This document shows positions 14,918 through 24,200 of a stretch of 33,209 bases of DNA, piece by piece; within the stretch, counting starts at the first letter, position 1; the number at the start of each line of letters is the position of its first letter. The translations under genes and the position numbers were made by a program. The stretch is from Acidobacteriaceae bacterium (GTDB lineage: Bacteria; Acidobacteriota; Terriglobia; Terriglobales; Acidobacteriaceae), in contig JANYBT010000147.1 of NCBI GenBank assembly GCA_025360645.1, positions 1-33,209 on the forward strand, read 5' to 3'. The notes under the pieces were generated by a model. That model did not search any database and had not been told where the DNA came from. It was given only the letters and a program-made list of their open reading frames with translations.

Positions 14918-16363
14918 ATGGATTTCCTGACGAGTATGACCGCCGCTGCAATGGTGGCGGGGGTTCGATCCAAGCGAATTTCTCCGGTGGAGCTTGCCCA
15001 AGCGCATCTGGACCGCATCGAGCGATTGCATCCGCAACTCAACGCTTTTGTTCACGTACAGGCGGAGCTCACGCTGGCGGAAGCGCGGCGCGCTGAGCAG
15101 CGTGCGATGAGGGGCGAGGCGACCGGTCTGCTGGAAGGCGTTCCGATTTCGATTAAGAGCTCGATTGATGTGGCGGGCTATCGCTGCGAGGCTGGGAGCC
15201 GTCTGCGGGCGGGGAATGTTCCGGCGGAGGACGCACCGCTGGTGCAGCGCTTGCGGGCCGCCGGTGCGGTGATTCTAGGGGTCACCAATGCGCCCGAAAT
15301 GCTGATGGCCTGGGAGACGGACAATCTGCTCTATGGTCGGACCAACAACCCCTGGGATCTGGAGCGCACCGCGGGAGGATCCAGTGGTGGCGAGGCGGCG
15401 GCCATCGCATCCGGATGTTCGGCGGGCGGAGTGGGTAGCGACGGCGGAGGGTCGATCCGCGAGCCTGCGCATTTCAGTGGCATCTGCGGGCTCAAGCCGA
15501 CGCCGGGACGCATTCCTTCGAGCGGGCATTTCCCCAAGTCTGGCGGGCCGTTCGCGCTGCTGGGGGTGGTGGGCCCGATGGCGCGCACGGTCGAAGACCT
15601 AGGCATCCTGTTCGAAGTTATGCAAGGGGCGGATGACGGCGACCCTTGCTCGGCGCCGGTTCCGTTGCGCCCAATCAGCGAGAAGGCACTGCAAAACACG
15701 CGCATCGGTTTCTTCGAGGACGATGGACGAACTCCAGTGACGCCCGAGACGCGAGCGGCAGTGAAGTCCGCGGCCTTGGCTCTATCCGGTTCGGGATTGG
15801 CGGTCGAGAATTTCCGTCCCACCGGTCTGGAGGAATCCCGCCAGCTTTGGTGGCAACTGTTCGGTATCGCCGGCAACATGCTGCTTGGTCCCATGCTCAA
15901 GGACCGTGAGGGAGACACCAGCCCAATGCTATTGCAGTTCATGAGTTGGTCTGGCGCCGAGCGGCCGCATACCGGCGAATCTTTGCTGGCGACCTGGATG
16001 GGGCGCGATCAGGTTCGCGAGCGGGTGTTGGCGCAGATGCGTAATTTTCCGGTGCTGCTCTGTCCGGTGGCCGCGATTCCCGCTTTCCGTCACGGCGAGC
16101 GCAGTTGGAAAGTTGAAGGCAAGACCGTCGAGTACCTTGACGCCTGGAGCTACACGGAGTGGTTCAACCTGCTGGGCTTCCCAGCGGCAGTCGTTCCCTG
16201 GGCGCGGGCGGCCGAAGGATTGCCCATCGGAGTACAAATCGTGGGGCGTCCCTGGGAAGAGGAGCGGGTGCTGGCGGTGGCGGCCCATTTGGAAAGGCTG
16301 CGGAGCCCGTGGATTGGGCCGTCGATGGAATGGGCAGATGAAACCCTGCCCCCATTGCGGTAG
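14918..16363 (+). CDS. Amidase (amidase-signature family)
   Basis: A 481-residue Ser-cisSer-Lys amide hydrolase, with ATG at 14918. The triad is visible: K80 in 'ISIKSSID', cis-Ser S155 in 'GGSSGG' and nucleophile S179 in 'GGGSIREP'. The S155-S179 spacing of 24 equals that of fatty-acid amide hydrolase. 'GICGLKPTPGRIPSSGHFP' and the C-terminal 'NLLGFPAAVVPWARAAEGLPIGVQIVGRPWEEERVLAVA' are family-typical. There is no signal peptide, so it is cytosolic. The substrate is unknown. It is not obviously GatA, because no gatB or gatC is adjacent. It is transcribed in the same direction as the Fnr-type gene and could be co-transcribed. Confidence 0.92.
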   Translation: MDFLTSMTAAAMVAGVRSKRISPVELAQAHLDRIERLHPQLNAFVHVQAELTLAEARRAEQRAMRGEATGLLEGVPISIKSSIDVAGYRCEAGSRLRAGNVPAEDAPLVQRLRAAGAVILGVTNAPEMLMAWETDNLLYGRTNNPWDLERTAGGSSGGEAAAIASGCSAGGVGSDGGGSIREPAHFSGICGLKPTPGRIPSSGHFPKSGGPFALLGVVGPMARTVEDLGILFEVMQGADDGDPCSAPVPLRPISEKALQNTRIGFFEDDGRTPVTPETRAAVKSAALALSGSGLAVENFRPTGLEESRQLWWQLFGIAGNMLLGPMLKDREGDTSPMLLQFMSWSGAERPHTGESLLATWMGRDQVRERVLAQMRNFPVLLCPVAAIPAFRHGERSWKVEGKTVEYLDAWSYTEWFNLLGFPAAVVPWARAAEGLPIGVQIVGRPWEEERVLAVAAHLERLRSPWIGPSMEWADETLPPLR

Positions 16364-16400
16364 CTTCGTGGCAGGCTTCTGTGAGGCTCGGTATGCCTGC

Positions 16401-16425
16401 GCCTCGAAAATCGTAATTTTGAGGC
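16401..16425 (+). other. Imperfect hairpin after the amidase gene
   Basis: GCCTC at 16401-16405 plus AAAAT at 16407-16411 pair with ATTTT at 16416-16420 and GAGGC at 16421-16425, with one bulged G and a 4-base loop. No T-run follows on the plus strand, so it is not a convincing terminator. It may be an mRNA 3'-end structure for the amidase transcript, 38 bp after its stop. Confidence 0.45.
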
Positions 16426-16476
16426 GGAAGAAAAATTGTTGGGTGGCAATGCGCGATACAGCGCCGCCTACCGTTT

Positions 16477-16518
16477 TTGATTGTTAACTGCTCGACACCT
16501 CGCTCAGGACGCGATAAT
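16477..16518 (+). promoter_or_regulatory. Possible promoter and FNR half-site before the cytochrome operon
   Basis: TTGAT at 16477-16481 matches one half of the FNR consensus; the second half, at the N4 spacing, is AACTG and matches only two of five bases. Further on, TCGACA (16492-16497) and GATAAT (16513-16518) form a weak σ70-like pair with a short 15-bp spacer. No better candidate is visible between the amidase stop and the cytochrome start at 16571. Confidence 0.25.
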
Positions 16519-16570
16519 CTTACGGTACCTATAGCCCCTTAGATAACCAGCGTCTGTTGCGTGAGTTCGG

Positions 16571-19432
16571 GTGAAGTCTGTTCCCATGTCTAACCTCCGG
16601 GTTGTAGTGAGCCCCTGGCTCCAAGGTCTCGTGTTTTTTCTGGTGGCATCGGCTGTCTATCTCTACGCCTTTCCGCAGGCCAATGTGTTCTACGCAGCCG
16701 TGGTTTTGTTGCACGCGGCAGCCGGGGTCGCGGCAGCCATCTGGCTGGCGGCCAGGCTCTTGCGAATCTTGAAGGCCGGGGGCTTCCTCAATCGCGCGGG
16801 CTGGTCGCTGATCGGGCTGGGCGCCGTCCTCGGCCTGGCGCTGCTTTATACCGGCACGCCCCGCTCCGAATGGCGCTGGATGTACGCGCATCTCGGGCTC
16901 AGCTTTACTGGGGCCGCTTTGCTCTTGGCGGACGCGGCTGGACGACGTGGACGGCTTGCGTCTCAGCCCTGGGTGCGGGCCGCGGTTTGTCTCGTCGTGT
17001 TGGCCGGGATGGGAGCCGCCGCCAAATATTTGCGTGAGGCGCGCTGGCAAAATTCCTCGCGCATCGAGAACCCCAAGATGCCAGCTGCCACGATGGACGG
17101 CGAAGGCGACGGACCGAGCGGCAAGTTTTTTCCCAGCTCCGCCCAAATCTCCGGGGCGGAGAAAATTCCCAGCCAGTACTTTATGGAATCCGATTCCTGT
17201 AAGCGCTGTCATGAGGATGTGTACAACCAATGGTTCAGTTCAGCCCACCATTTCTCGTCATTCAACAATCAGTGGTACCGCAAGAGCATTGAGTACATGC
17301 AGGATACGGTCGGGACGCGGCCGTCGAAGTGGTGCGGCGGTTGCCACGACCCCGCGGTGCTCTACGCCGGGCTGATGGACACGCCGATCAAGCAGATCGT
17401 GCATACCGCGCCGGCACAGGCGGGCTTGGGCTGCATGATGTGCCACTCGATTTCGCAAGTGAAGAGCACCATGGGCCAGGCGGACTTTTACCTGGAATAT
17501 CCCAAGCTGCACGAGATGGCCGCCAGCAAGAACCCGGTAGTCCGAAGCCTGCACGATTTTCTGGTCAAGCTGAATCCCGAGCCGCACCGCCGCGTATTTC
17601 TGAAGCCGTTCATGAAAGACCAGACCGCGGAGTTCTGTTCCTCGTGCCATAAAGTGCACCTGGATGAACCGGTCAACCACTACCGGTGGATCAGGGGCTT
17701 TAACGAATACGACAACTGGCAAGCCAGCGGGGTTTCCGGGCAGGGCGCGCGGTCGTTCTACTATCCGACGAAGCCGTCGCAGTGCGCCGATTGCCACATG
17801 CCGAAGACCGCGTCGCGAGATATGGGAGCGGTGAATGGATTGATTCATTCGCACCGCTTTCCAGGCGCGAATACGGCGCTGCCCACCGCCAATGAAGACG
17901 CCGAGCAACTCAAGGCGACCACTGACTTCCTGAAGAGCGGCAGCCTGAAAGTGGATATTTTTGCGCTGGCACCGGCGGGCACCGCGATCATGCCGGGAGC
18001 GCAGAGCGAGAACGAGCTTTCGACCACATTTGCGGTGGGCGAAGAATCCGAAGCGAAGGTCCCCGCGCAACAGAGCGGAGAGGCCGGCCCAATTAGCGCG
18101 CCATTGAATAGAGTGCTGCCGGAGTTACGCCGCGGGGATGACGTGCGCGTGGACGTGGTGGTTCGCACCAAAGCGGTGGGCCACTTCTTTCCCGGTGGAA
18201 CGGTGGATGCCTACGATACCTGGCTCGAACTGAAGGGTACCGACGACCGGGGCCAGACCGTCTTCTGGAGCGGTATGGTGGAAGACGAGGGAAAAGGTCC
18301 GGTGGACAAAGGCGCGCATTTCTACCGCTCGCTGCAGGTGGACGAGCACGGGAATCCCATCAACAAGCGCAACGCCTGGTCCACGCGGTCGGTAGTGTAT
18401 GTGCGACTGATCCCGCCCGGCGCCGCAGATACCGTGCACTACCGGCTCCACGTACCAAACAGCGGAGGAGATAAGATCACACTGCATGCCCGTCTGCGTT
18501 ATCGCAAGTTTGCCTGGTGGAACACGCAGTTCTCATTTGCCGGAATGCCCGACCCAGCGTCCAAAGCGGAGGTCACCGCGAACTCCGACGACCGCAAGTT
18601 TGTCTTTACTGGATCGCTGGCGGGCGTGTCCGCCAAACAAGAGAAGATTCCCGATGTTCCCATCATCACCATCGCCGAGGATGAAGTGACTCTACCCGTG
18701 GTGGCCCGCACCGCCAAGACGGTCGCGCCGAGGACCGTTCTCGACAAGACGGACTGGCAACGCTGGAACGACTATGGCATTGGGCTTTTTCTGCAGGGAG
18801 ATTTGAAAGGTGCTGCAGCAGCCTTCCAGAGAGTCACGGAGATGGATCCCAGCAATCCCGATGGCTGGGTGAACATGGGCCGCGCGGCGGTGCAGGAGGG
18901 CGATATGGAACGCGCTCGCGTGGTGCTCGATAAGGCGCTGGCGCTCAATCCTTCACTGGCGAGGACCCACTTCTTTTACGCGAAAGTGCTGCGCTCGGAC
19001 GGCAACTACGACGGTGCTGCCGAACACTTGCGGCAAGTCATCACTCAATATCCGCGAGACCGCGTTGCCTTGAACGATCTGGGCCGCGTCCTGTTCCTGA
19101 AGCGCGAGTATAAACAGGCGGTGCAGGTACTGGAGTCGGTGCTGGCGGTGGACCCCGAAGACTTGCAGGCCCATTACAACCTGATGCTCTGCTACAACGG
19201 CCTGGGCGACGAGAAACAGGCGCACGAACATCAAGTTCGCTACTTGCGGTTCAAGGCGGATGAGTCCGCGCAGGCGATCACCGGCCCTTACCGGCAGTTG
19301 CATCCGGAGGATAACAACGAGAGGCAGGCGGTGCACGAGCATGTTTCCGTGCGATTGCGTGCGCCCACTCACCCGCGCGCCGCTGCTGCGCATATGGCGA
19401 CGACGGCGCAATCGCAAGGGGGCTCGAGATGA
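16571..19432 (+). CDS. Membrane-anchored five-haem c-type cytochrome with C-terminal TPR repeats
   Basis: The protein has 953 residues. The N-terminal ~155 residues hold four to five hydrophobic helices (about 17-34, 40-62, 79-94, 105-121, 136-152). An extracytoplasmic domain follows with five CxxCH haem sites: C210-KR-CH, C255-GG-CH, C288-MM-CH, C356-SS-CH and C405-AD-CH. Their spacing resembles the cytochrome c554 family. Isolated His residues between them may be distal ligands. A β-rich region spans about 500-720, and four or more TPR units span about 727-897. The tail is basic and low-complexity. The stop overlaps the next start as ATGA, so the genes are translationally coupled. The role is inferred to be electron transfer in a surface or periplasmic complex. 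The start could also be the ATG five codons in. Confidence 0.88.
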   Translation: MKSVPMSNLRVVVSPWLQGLVFFLVASAVYLYAFPQANVFYAAVVLLHAAAGVAAAIWLAARLLRILKAGGFLNRAGWSLIGLGAVLGLALLYTGTPRSEWRWMYAHLGLSFTGAALLLADAAGRRGRLASQPWVRAAVCLVVLAGMGAAAKYLREARWQNSSRIENPKMPAATMDGEGDGPSGKFFPSSAQISGAEKIPSQYFMESDSCKRCHEDVYNQWFSSAHHFSSFNNQWYRKSIEYMQDTVGTRPSKWCGGCHDPAVLYAGLMDTPIKQIVHTAPAQAGLGCMMCHSISQVKSTMGQADFYLEYPKLHEMAASKNPVVRSLHDFLVKLNPEPHRRVFLKPFMKDQTAEFCSSCHKVHLDEPVNHYRWIRGFNEYDNWQASGVSGQGARSFYYPTKPSQCADCHMPKTASRDMGAVNGLIHSHRFPGANTALPTANEDAEQLKATTDFLKSGSLKVDIFALAPAGTAIMPGAQSENELSTTFAVGEESEAKVPAQQSGEAGPISAPLNRVLPELRRGDDVRVDVVVRTKAVGHFFPGGTVDAYDTWLELKGTDDRGQTVFWSGMVEDEGKGPVDKGAHFYRSLQVDEHGNPINKRNAWSTRSVVYVRLIPPGAADTVHYRLHVPNSGGDKITLHARLRYRKFAWWNTQFSFAGMPDPASKAEVTANSDDRKFVFTGSLAGVSAKQEKIPDVPIITIAEDEVTLPVVARTAKTVAPRTVLDKTDWQRWNDYGIGLFLQGDLKGAAAAFQRVTEMDPSNPDGWVNMGRAAVQEGDMERARVVLDKALALNPSLARTHFFYAKVLRSDGNYDGAAEHLRQVITQYPRDRVALNDLGRVLFLKREYKQAVQVLESVLAVDPEDLQAHYNLMLCYNGLGDEKQAHEHQVRYLRFKADESAQAITGPYRQLHPEDNNERQAVHEHVSVRLRAPTHPRAAAAHMATTAQSQGGSR

Positions 19433-21225
19433 CGCGCGGATGCAAGCAAGAGCTGACCGCGGAGGCACGGAATCACGGAGCAATACCAGGGCAAAATCGC
19501 CAAATGTTTCTCAGTATCTCAGTGTCTCCGTGGGTATTAACGGTGATGCTGATTATGGTCAGCGTCGGCGCTTGGGCCCAGAAGATTACTTTCGCAGACG
19601 TCACCGCGAAGGCGGGAATTCAGTTCCAGCACAACAATGGAGCTCTCGGCAAGAAGTGGCTGCCGGAAACCATGGGTCCCGGCTGCGCGTTTATTGACTA
19701 TGACCGCGATGGATGGCCAGACATCCTGCTGCTGAACGGCACTGATTTTCCCGGACATCCCAAATCCGGTGCCACCACGCCCAAGCTCTACCACAACAAT
19801 CACGATGGCACCTTCACCGACGTGACGGTGAAAGCCGGACTCGCCGTCCCGATGTTCGCGCTCGGCGTTGCGGTCGGCGATTACGATAACGACGGCTTCG
19901 ACGACTTGTTCATCACCGCGCTGGGGCGGAGCCACCTGTTTCACAACACCGGTAAGGGTTCGTTCGTCGAGGTCACCAAGGCCGCGGGATTGTGGGGGCC
20001 ACACGAGTTTTCAACCGGCGCGGCCTGGGTGGACTACGACCGCGACGGGAAACTCGATCTGGTGGTTGCCAATTACGTGCAATGGTCGCCCGAGACGGAC
20101 ATCTACTGCACACTCGATGGAGCACACAAGTCCTATTGCACGCCCGAGTCGTACAAAGGCACCTCGGCCCGCTTATGGCACAACCTGGGGGGCGGCAAGT
20201 TCGAGGATGTGACTCACAAAGCGGGGATGTATGACGCTACCTCCAAGGGGTTGGGAATCGCCATTCTCGATTACAACAACGACGGCTGGCCCGATATCCT
20301 GATCGCCAACGACACCCAGCCCAACAAACTTTATCTCAACCGGAAGAACGGGACGTTTGAAGAGAAGGCTGTGGCGGCGGGCATCGCGTTCAGTGAAGAC
20401 GGAGTGGCGCGGGCCGGCATGGGCGTGGATGCCGCCGACTATGATCGCTCCGGCCATGCCAGCCTGATCATCAGCAACTTCGCCAACCAGATGCTGTCGC
20501 TCTACCACAATGAAGGGAACGGTCTCTTCGTGGATGAAGCCGCGCGGTCGGAGGTGGGCCGCTCCACGCTGGTGACGCTGGGGTTTGGCTGCTTCTTCTT
20601 TGACTACGACAACGACGGCTGGCCCGACATTCTGGTGGCCGATGGCCACATCGAAAACGAAATTGAGAAGGTACAGAAACGGGTGGCCTACGCCGAGCCG
20701 CCGCACCTGTTCCACAACCTGGGCGGTGGTAAGTTTCAGGAAGTGACAGGGCAAGTGGGCGCGGCGTTTGCATGGCCGAAAGTGGCGCGCGGAGCAGCCT
20801 ATGCAGACTTCGACAACGATGGCGCGCTGGATGTTCTAATGACCACCAATGCTGGCCGCGCCTGGTTGTTTCATAACCAAGGCGGGACCAACCAGAGCCT
20901 GCGGGTGAAACTGCAAGGCACGAAGTCAAACCGCGACGGGATTGGCGCAGTCGTCCGGGTCACTTCCGGCAAGGACAAGCAGTGGCAAATGGTGCGCTCT
21001 GGTTCGAGCTACTTGTCGCAGAGCGAACTGACGCTGACCTTCGGCCTGGGCGCTGCCGCCAAAGCCGATGTCGTTGAGGTCGAGTGGCCGAGCGGTCAGG
21101 TAGACAAGCTGTCCAATATCAATGCCGGAGAGACAGTGACGCTGGAAGAGGGCAAAGGTATAGTGTCCTCGCGACCGTACTCAAAAGGCTCGATCCCAGC
21201 CCCGAAGGGGCGAAAGAAAACATGA
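19429..21225 (+). CDS. CRTAC1 family secreted protein: FG-GAP/VCBS propeller with ASPIC/UnbV domain
   Basis: The protein has 598 residues. The ATG at 19429 overlaps the cytochrome stop (ATGA) and has AAGGGGG 6 bases upstream. A hydrophobic export signal ('WVLTVMLIMVSVGAWAQ') ends near residue 51, after an unusually long polar lead of ~25 residues. An internal ATG at 19504 would give a conventional signal peptide but lacks a Shine-Dalgarno motif. The mature protein carries about seven Ca2+-type loops of the D-x-D-x-D-G-x-x-D pattern (e.g. DYDRDGWPD, DYDNDGFDD, DYNNDGWPD, DFDNDGALD), consistent with a β-propeller. The 'YCTPESYKG' motif is typical of CRTAC1. An ASPIC/UnbV domain occupies about 488-580. 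It is probably a periplasmic or surface binding partner of the cytochrome. Confidence 0.9.
   Translation: MTRGCKQELTAEARNHGAIPGQNRQMFLSISVSPWVLTVMLIMVSVGAWAQKITFADVTAKAGIQFQHNNGALGKKWLPETMGPGCAFIDYDRDGWPDILLLNGTDFPGHPKSGATTPKLYHNNHDGTFTDVTVKAGLAVPMFALGVAVGDYDNDGFDDLFITALGRSHLFHNTGKGSFVEVTKAAGLWGPHEFSTGAAWVDYDRDGKLDLVVANYVQWSPETDIYCTLDGAHKSYCTPESYKGTSARLWHNLGGGKFEDVTHKAGMYDATSKGLGIAILDYNNDGWPDILIANDTQPNKLYLNRKNGTFEEKAVAAGIAFSEDGVARAGMGVDAADYDRSGHASLIISNFANQMLSLYHNEGNGLFVDEAARSEVGRSTLVTLGFGCFFFDYDNDGWPDILVADGHIENEIEKVQKRVAYAEPPHLFHNLGGGKFQEVTGQVGAAFAWPKVARGAAYADFDNDGALDVLMTTNAGRAWLFHNQGGTNQSLRVKLQGTKSNRDGIGAVVRVTSGKDKQWQMVRSGSSYLSQSELTLTFGLGAAAKADVVEVEWPSGQVDKLSNINAGETVTLEEGKGIVSSRPYSKGSIPAPKGRKKT
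19456..19546. repeat. Dispersed 'CACGGA' hairpin repeat, copy A (inside a coding region)
   Basis: The left arm (about 19456-19482) contains CACGGAATCACGGAG at 19466-19480. The right arm (about 19507-19535) reads TTTCTCAGTATCTCAGTGTC then TCCGTGGGT, an imperfect inverted copy matching in about 17 of 24 aligned positions. It shares 14 of 15 bases of its core with a second copy at 26412-26426. It lies within the N-terminal codons of the CRTAC1 gene. Confidence 0.7.
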
Positions 21226-24200
21226 AGCTCTCTCTCACCTTCAGCCTCATTCTCGCCGCCCTCTCCCTCTCGGCCGTCGGCGCCGCGCCGCAACAGGCTG
21301 CCCGCCTGAACAATCTCGGCGTGGCCTATATGAACCAGCAGCTTTTCGAGAAAGCTTTGAAGGCGTTCGACGAGGCTGCGCGTCTCGACCCCAAGCTGGA
21401 AGTGGCGCAGCTCAACCGCGGTGTCGCGCTGCTCAATCTGCAGCGGCCCGACGACGCCAGGCCGCTGCTCGATGAGGCGGTGAAGGTGAATTCCAGCGAT
21501 CCCAACGCCTGGTATAACCTGGGCCTGCTGCACAAGAACAACAGCGAAACAGAAGCGGCGGCCGCTGCATTCACGCGGGTCACGCAGCTCGACCCCGGTG
21601 ATTCCGACACCTGGTACTTCCTCGGCACCGTACATGCCCAAGCCCACCAGTATCCGCAGGCGATTGAGGCGTTTCAACACGCGCTGAAAGTGAACCCGCT
21701 GCATGCCTCGGCGGAGTTCGGGCTGTCGCGGTCTTACCAACAGTCGGGCGATGCAGAGCACGCCCGCGAGCACCTAAAGAAATTTCAGTACATCACGCAA
21801 AACAAACTCGGTTCGCCCATCAGTCTGGCGTATGGCGAGCAAGGGAAATACTCGCGGGTGGAGGAATCGCCCGCCGTGGTGGAGAAGGCGCCGGCAGGCA
21901 TCACGGTTAAGTTTGTGGATGTCACTGCCGGTGCCGGGCTGGGCGCAAAGCCGGGTGCGGCAGAAGTGAATCCGGGCAATGCGTCTCTTCTTGGACCCGG
22001 CGCCTGCTTCCTCGATTACGACAACGACGGTTTGATTGACCTGTTGTTGACTGGCAACGCCGGCGCGGGCGGTCTCACGCTATATCACAATGCCGGCAAC
22101 GGAAAGTTTGAGGACGTCACCAGGAAAGCGGGACTGGACCCCACGCTGCACCCCGTGAGCTGTGCGGTAGGAGACTACGACAGTGACGGCTTCGCTGATA
22201 TTGCTTTGAGCTTGAACAACCGCGTGCTGTTGCTGCACAACGAAAAGAACAAGACGTTCAAAGATGTTACGCAAGCGGCGGGAATCAGGGCCGCCGGGCC
22301 CAACGTCGCTCTGACCTTCATCGACTACGACCACGACGGCGACTTGGATCTGTACGTTACGCAAGCGCAATTTGAAGCCAGGGACTTGGCGCGTTCGCCT
22401 GATTCTACGGACGACGCCTTCGCGGATGCCCTGCAAAAGCCAAAGCCGGCGGGCAATTGGGCCAACCAACTCTGGCGCAACAATGGCAATGGGACGTTCA
22501 CCGACGTTAGTCAAGAAACGGGTTTGGCGTCGAAGGGGTACTACACCGCCGTGGCCGGCACCGACTACAACAATGACCGCGCCGTCGATATGGTGCTGGC
22601 AGGCTGGCGAAGCGGAGCCACGATTTTTGAAAATCCCCGCGAAGGCGCTTTTCTTGCGCGCAACCCGTTCCCGCCGGCGACGGATGTAAACGGAGTCGCC
22701 GTGCTTGATTACAACCACGACGGTTGGATGGACTTTGCCTTTACCCATCCCGATGGACGCGGCATTTCTCTTTGGCGCAGCGAGGATGCCGTGGAGTTTA
22801 CGCCCGTTCCTCACCCTCGGCTCAATTGGGCGCGCGGCTGGGGCATCGCCGCCGTTGATTACGACAACGACGGCTACGTCGATCTGGTTGCGGTTGGAGA
22901 AACCCCCGACGGCCGCGGCGAGGTCCGCCTTTGGCGCAATCTTGGACTCGGCGGATGGAAAGACGTCACCGCCGAAACCGGGCTGGATAAGATTGCCCTC
23001 CAAGAGCCCCGCGCGATCATCGCCGGCGATTTCGACAACGATGGTGCGGTCGATCTCCTCATCACGCAGAACCACGGGCCCGCTGTGTTGCTACACAACG
23101 AAGGCGGAAACAAGAACAATTCATTGCGTCTCGTGCTCAAGGGATTGAACGACAACAAGAGCGCCATCGGGACCAAGGTGGAAGTCTTCAGCGGTACGCT
23201 CAAGCAAAAGTTTGAAGTCTACGGCGCAACGGGATATCTGGGGCAGAACTCGCCCTACTTGACGATCGGTTTGGGGCAAGCGAAAGAAGCTGATGTGGTC
23301 CGCATGCTATGGCCCACCGGCGTGTTGCAGGACGAGGTAGAGATCGCCGCCAACAAGACCCAGCTCTTCCTCGAAATTGACCGTCGCGGCAGTTCTTGTC
23401 CCACGCTGTTTGCCTGGGACGGCGAGCACTATGCGCTGGTGGGTGACATGCTGGGCGCGGGCGTGGTGGGACACTGGGTCGGTCCCAACCAGCGCAACAT
23501 CGCGCGTCCAGTCGAATACGTCAAACTCGACCGCCATACCCTCCGCGAAAAAGACGGCAAGCTCAGCTTCCGTTTCATGGAGCCTCTGGAAGAGTCGGTG
23601 TATCTCGATCAAGTACAGTTGCTGGCGGTCGATCATCCCGCTGGTGTCGAGGTCTATCCCAACGAATATTTCGCCAGCAATCCGCCGTATCCAGTGTTCC
23701 GGGTGGTGTTCGCGGGCGACGCGCAACCTCCCGCAGGGGCCTGGGACGAGCACGGCCACAACCTGCTGCCCGATCTGCTTGCCCATCGCTACGTTGGCGA
23801 CTTCAAGGTGCTGCCCTTCGCCGGATTCACCGAGCCCCACACGCTGGAACTCGATCTGGGTCAGTCTTACAGCGGCGGCCCGCTGTGGCTGCTGCTGCAC
23901 GGAGAGATTGAGTACTTCTCGGCGACCAGCATGTACGCGGCCGATCAAGCACACTTGCAACCATTTGCTCCCTACGTCGAAGCGCTAAATGCGCAAGGCA
24001 AGTGGGTGCGTGTGGTGGACGACCTCGGTTTTCCCGCCGGCGGCTCGCGCACCATGACCGCTAATTTGACCGGCAAGCTTCCTGTAGGCACGCGGCGAAT
24101 TCGTTTTACTACCAACCTGCAGATTTATTGGGATAACATCCTGATCAGCCGCACCAGTCAGCAGCAGAGCTCGCGGCTGACTCCGGTTCCGTTGGCGCAA

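Noticed and set aside
16477-16490. Full FNR binding site before the cytochrome operon
   Set aside because: Only the first half (TTGAT) fits; the second half matches two of five bases, so it is kept only as a weak half-site.
22080-23075. 331-codon minus-strand frame opposite the third operon gene
   Set aside because: Its repeated 'VVVV' runs are the complement of the D-x-D-x-D-G codons of the propeller; not a gene.
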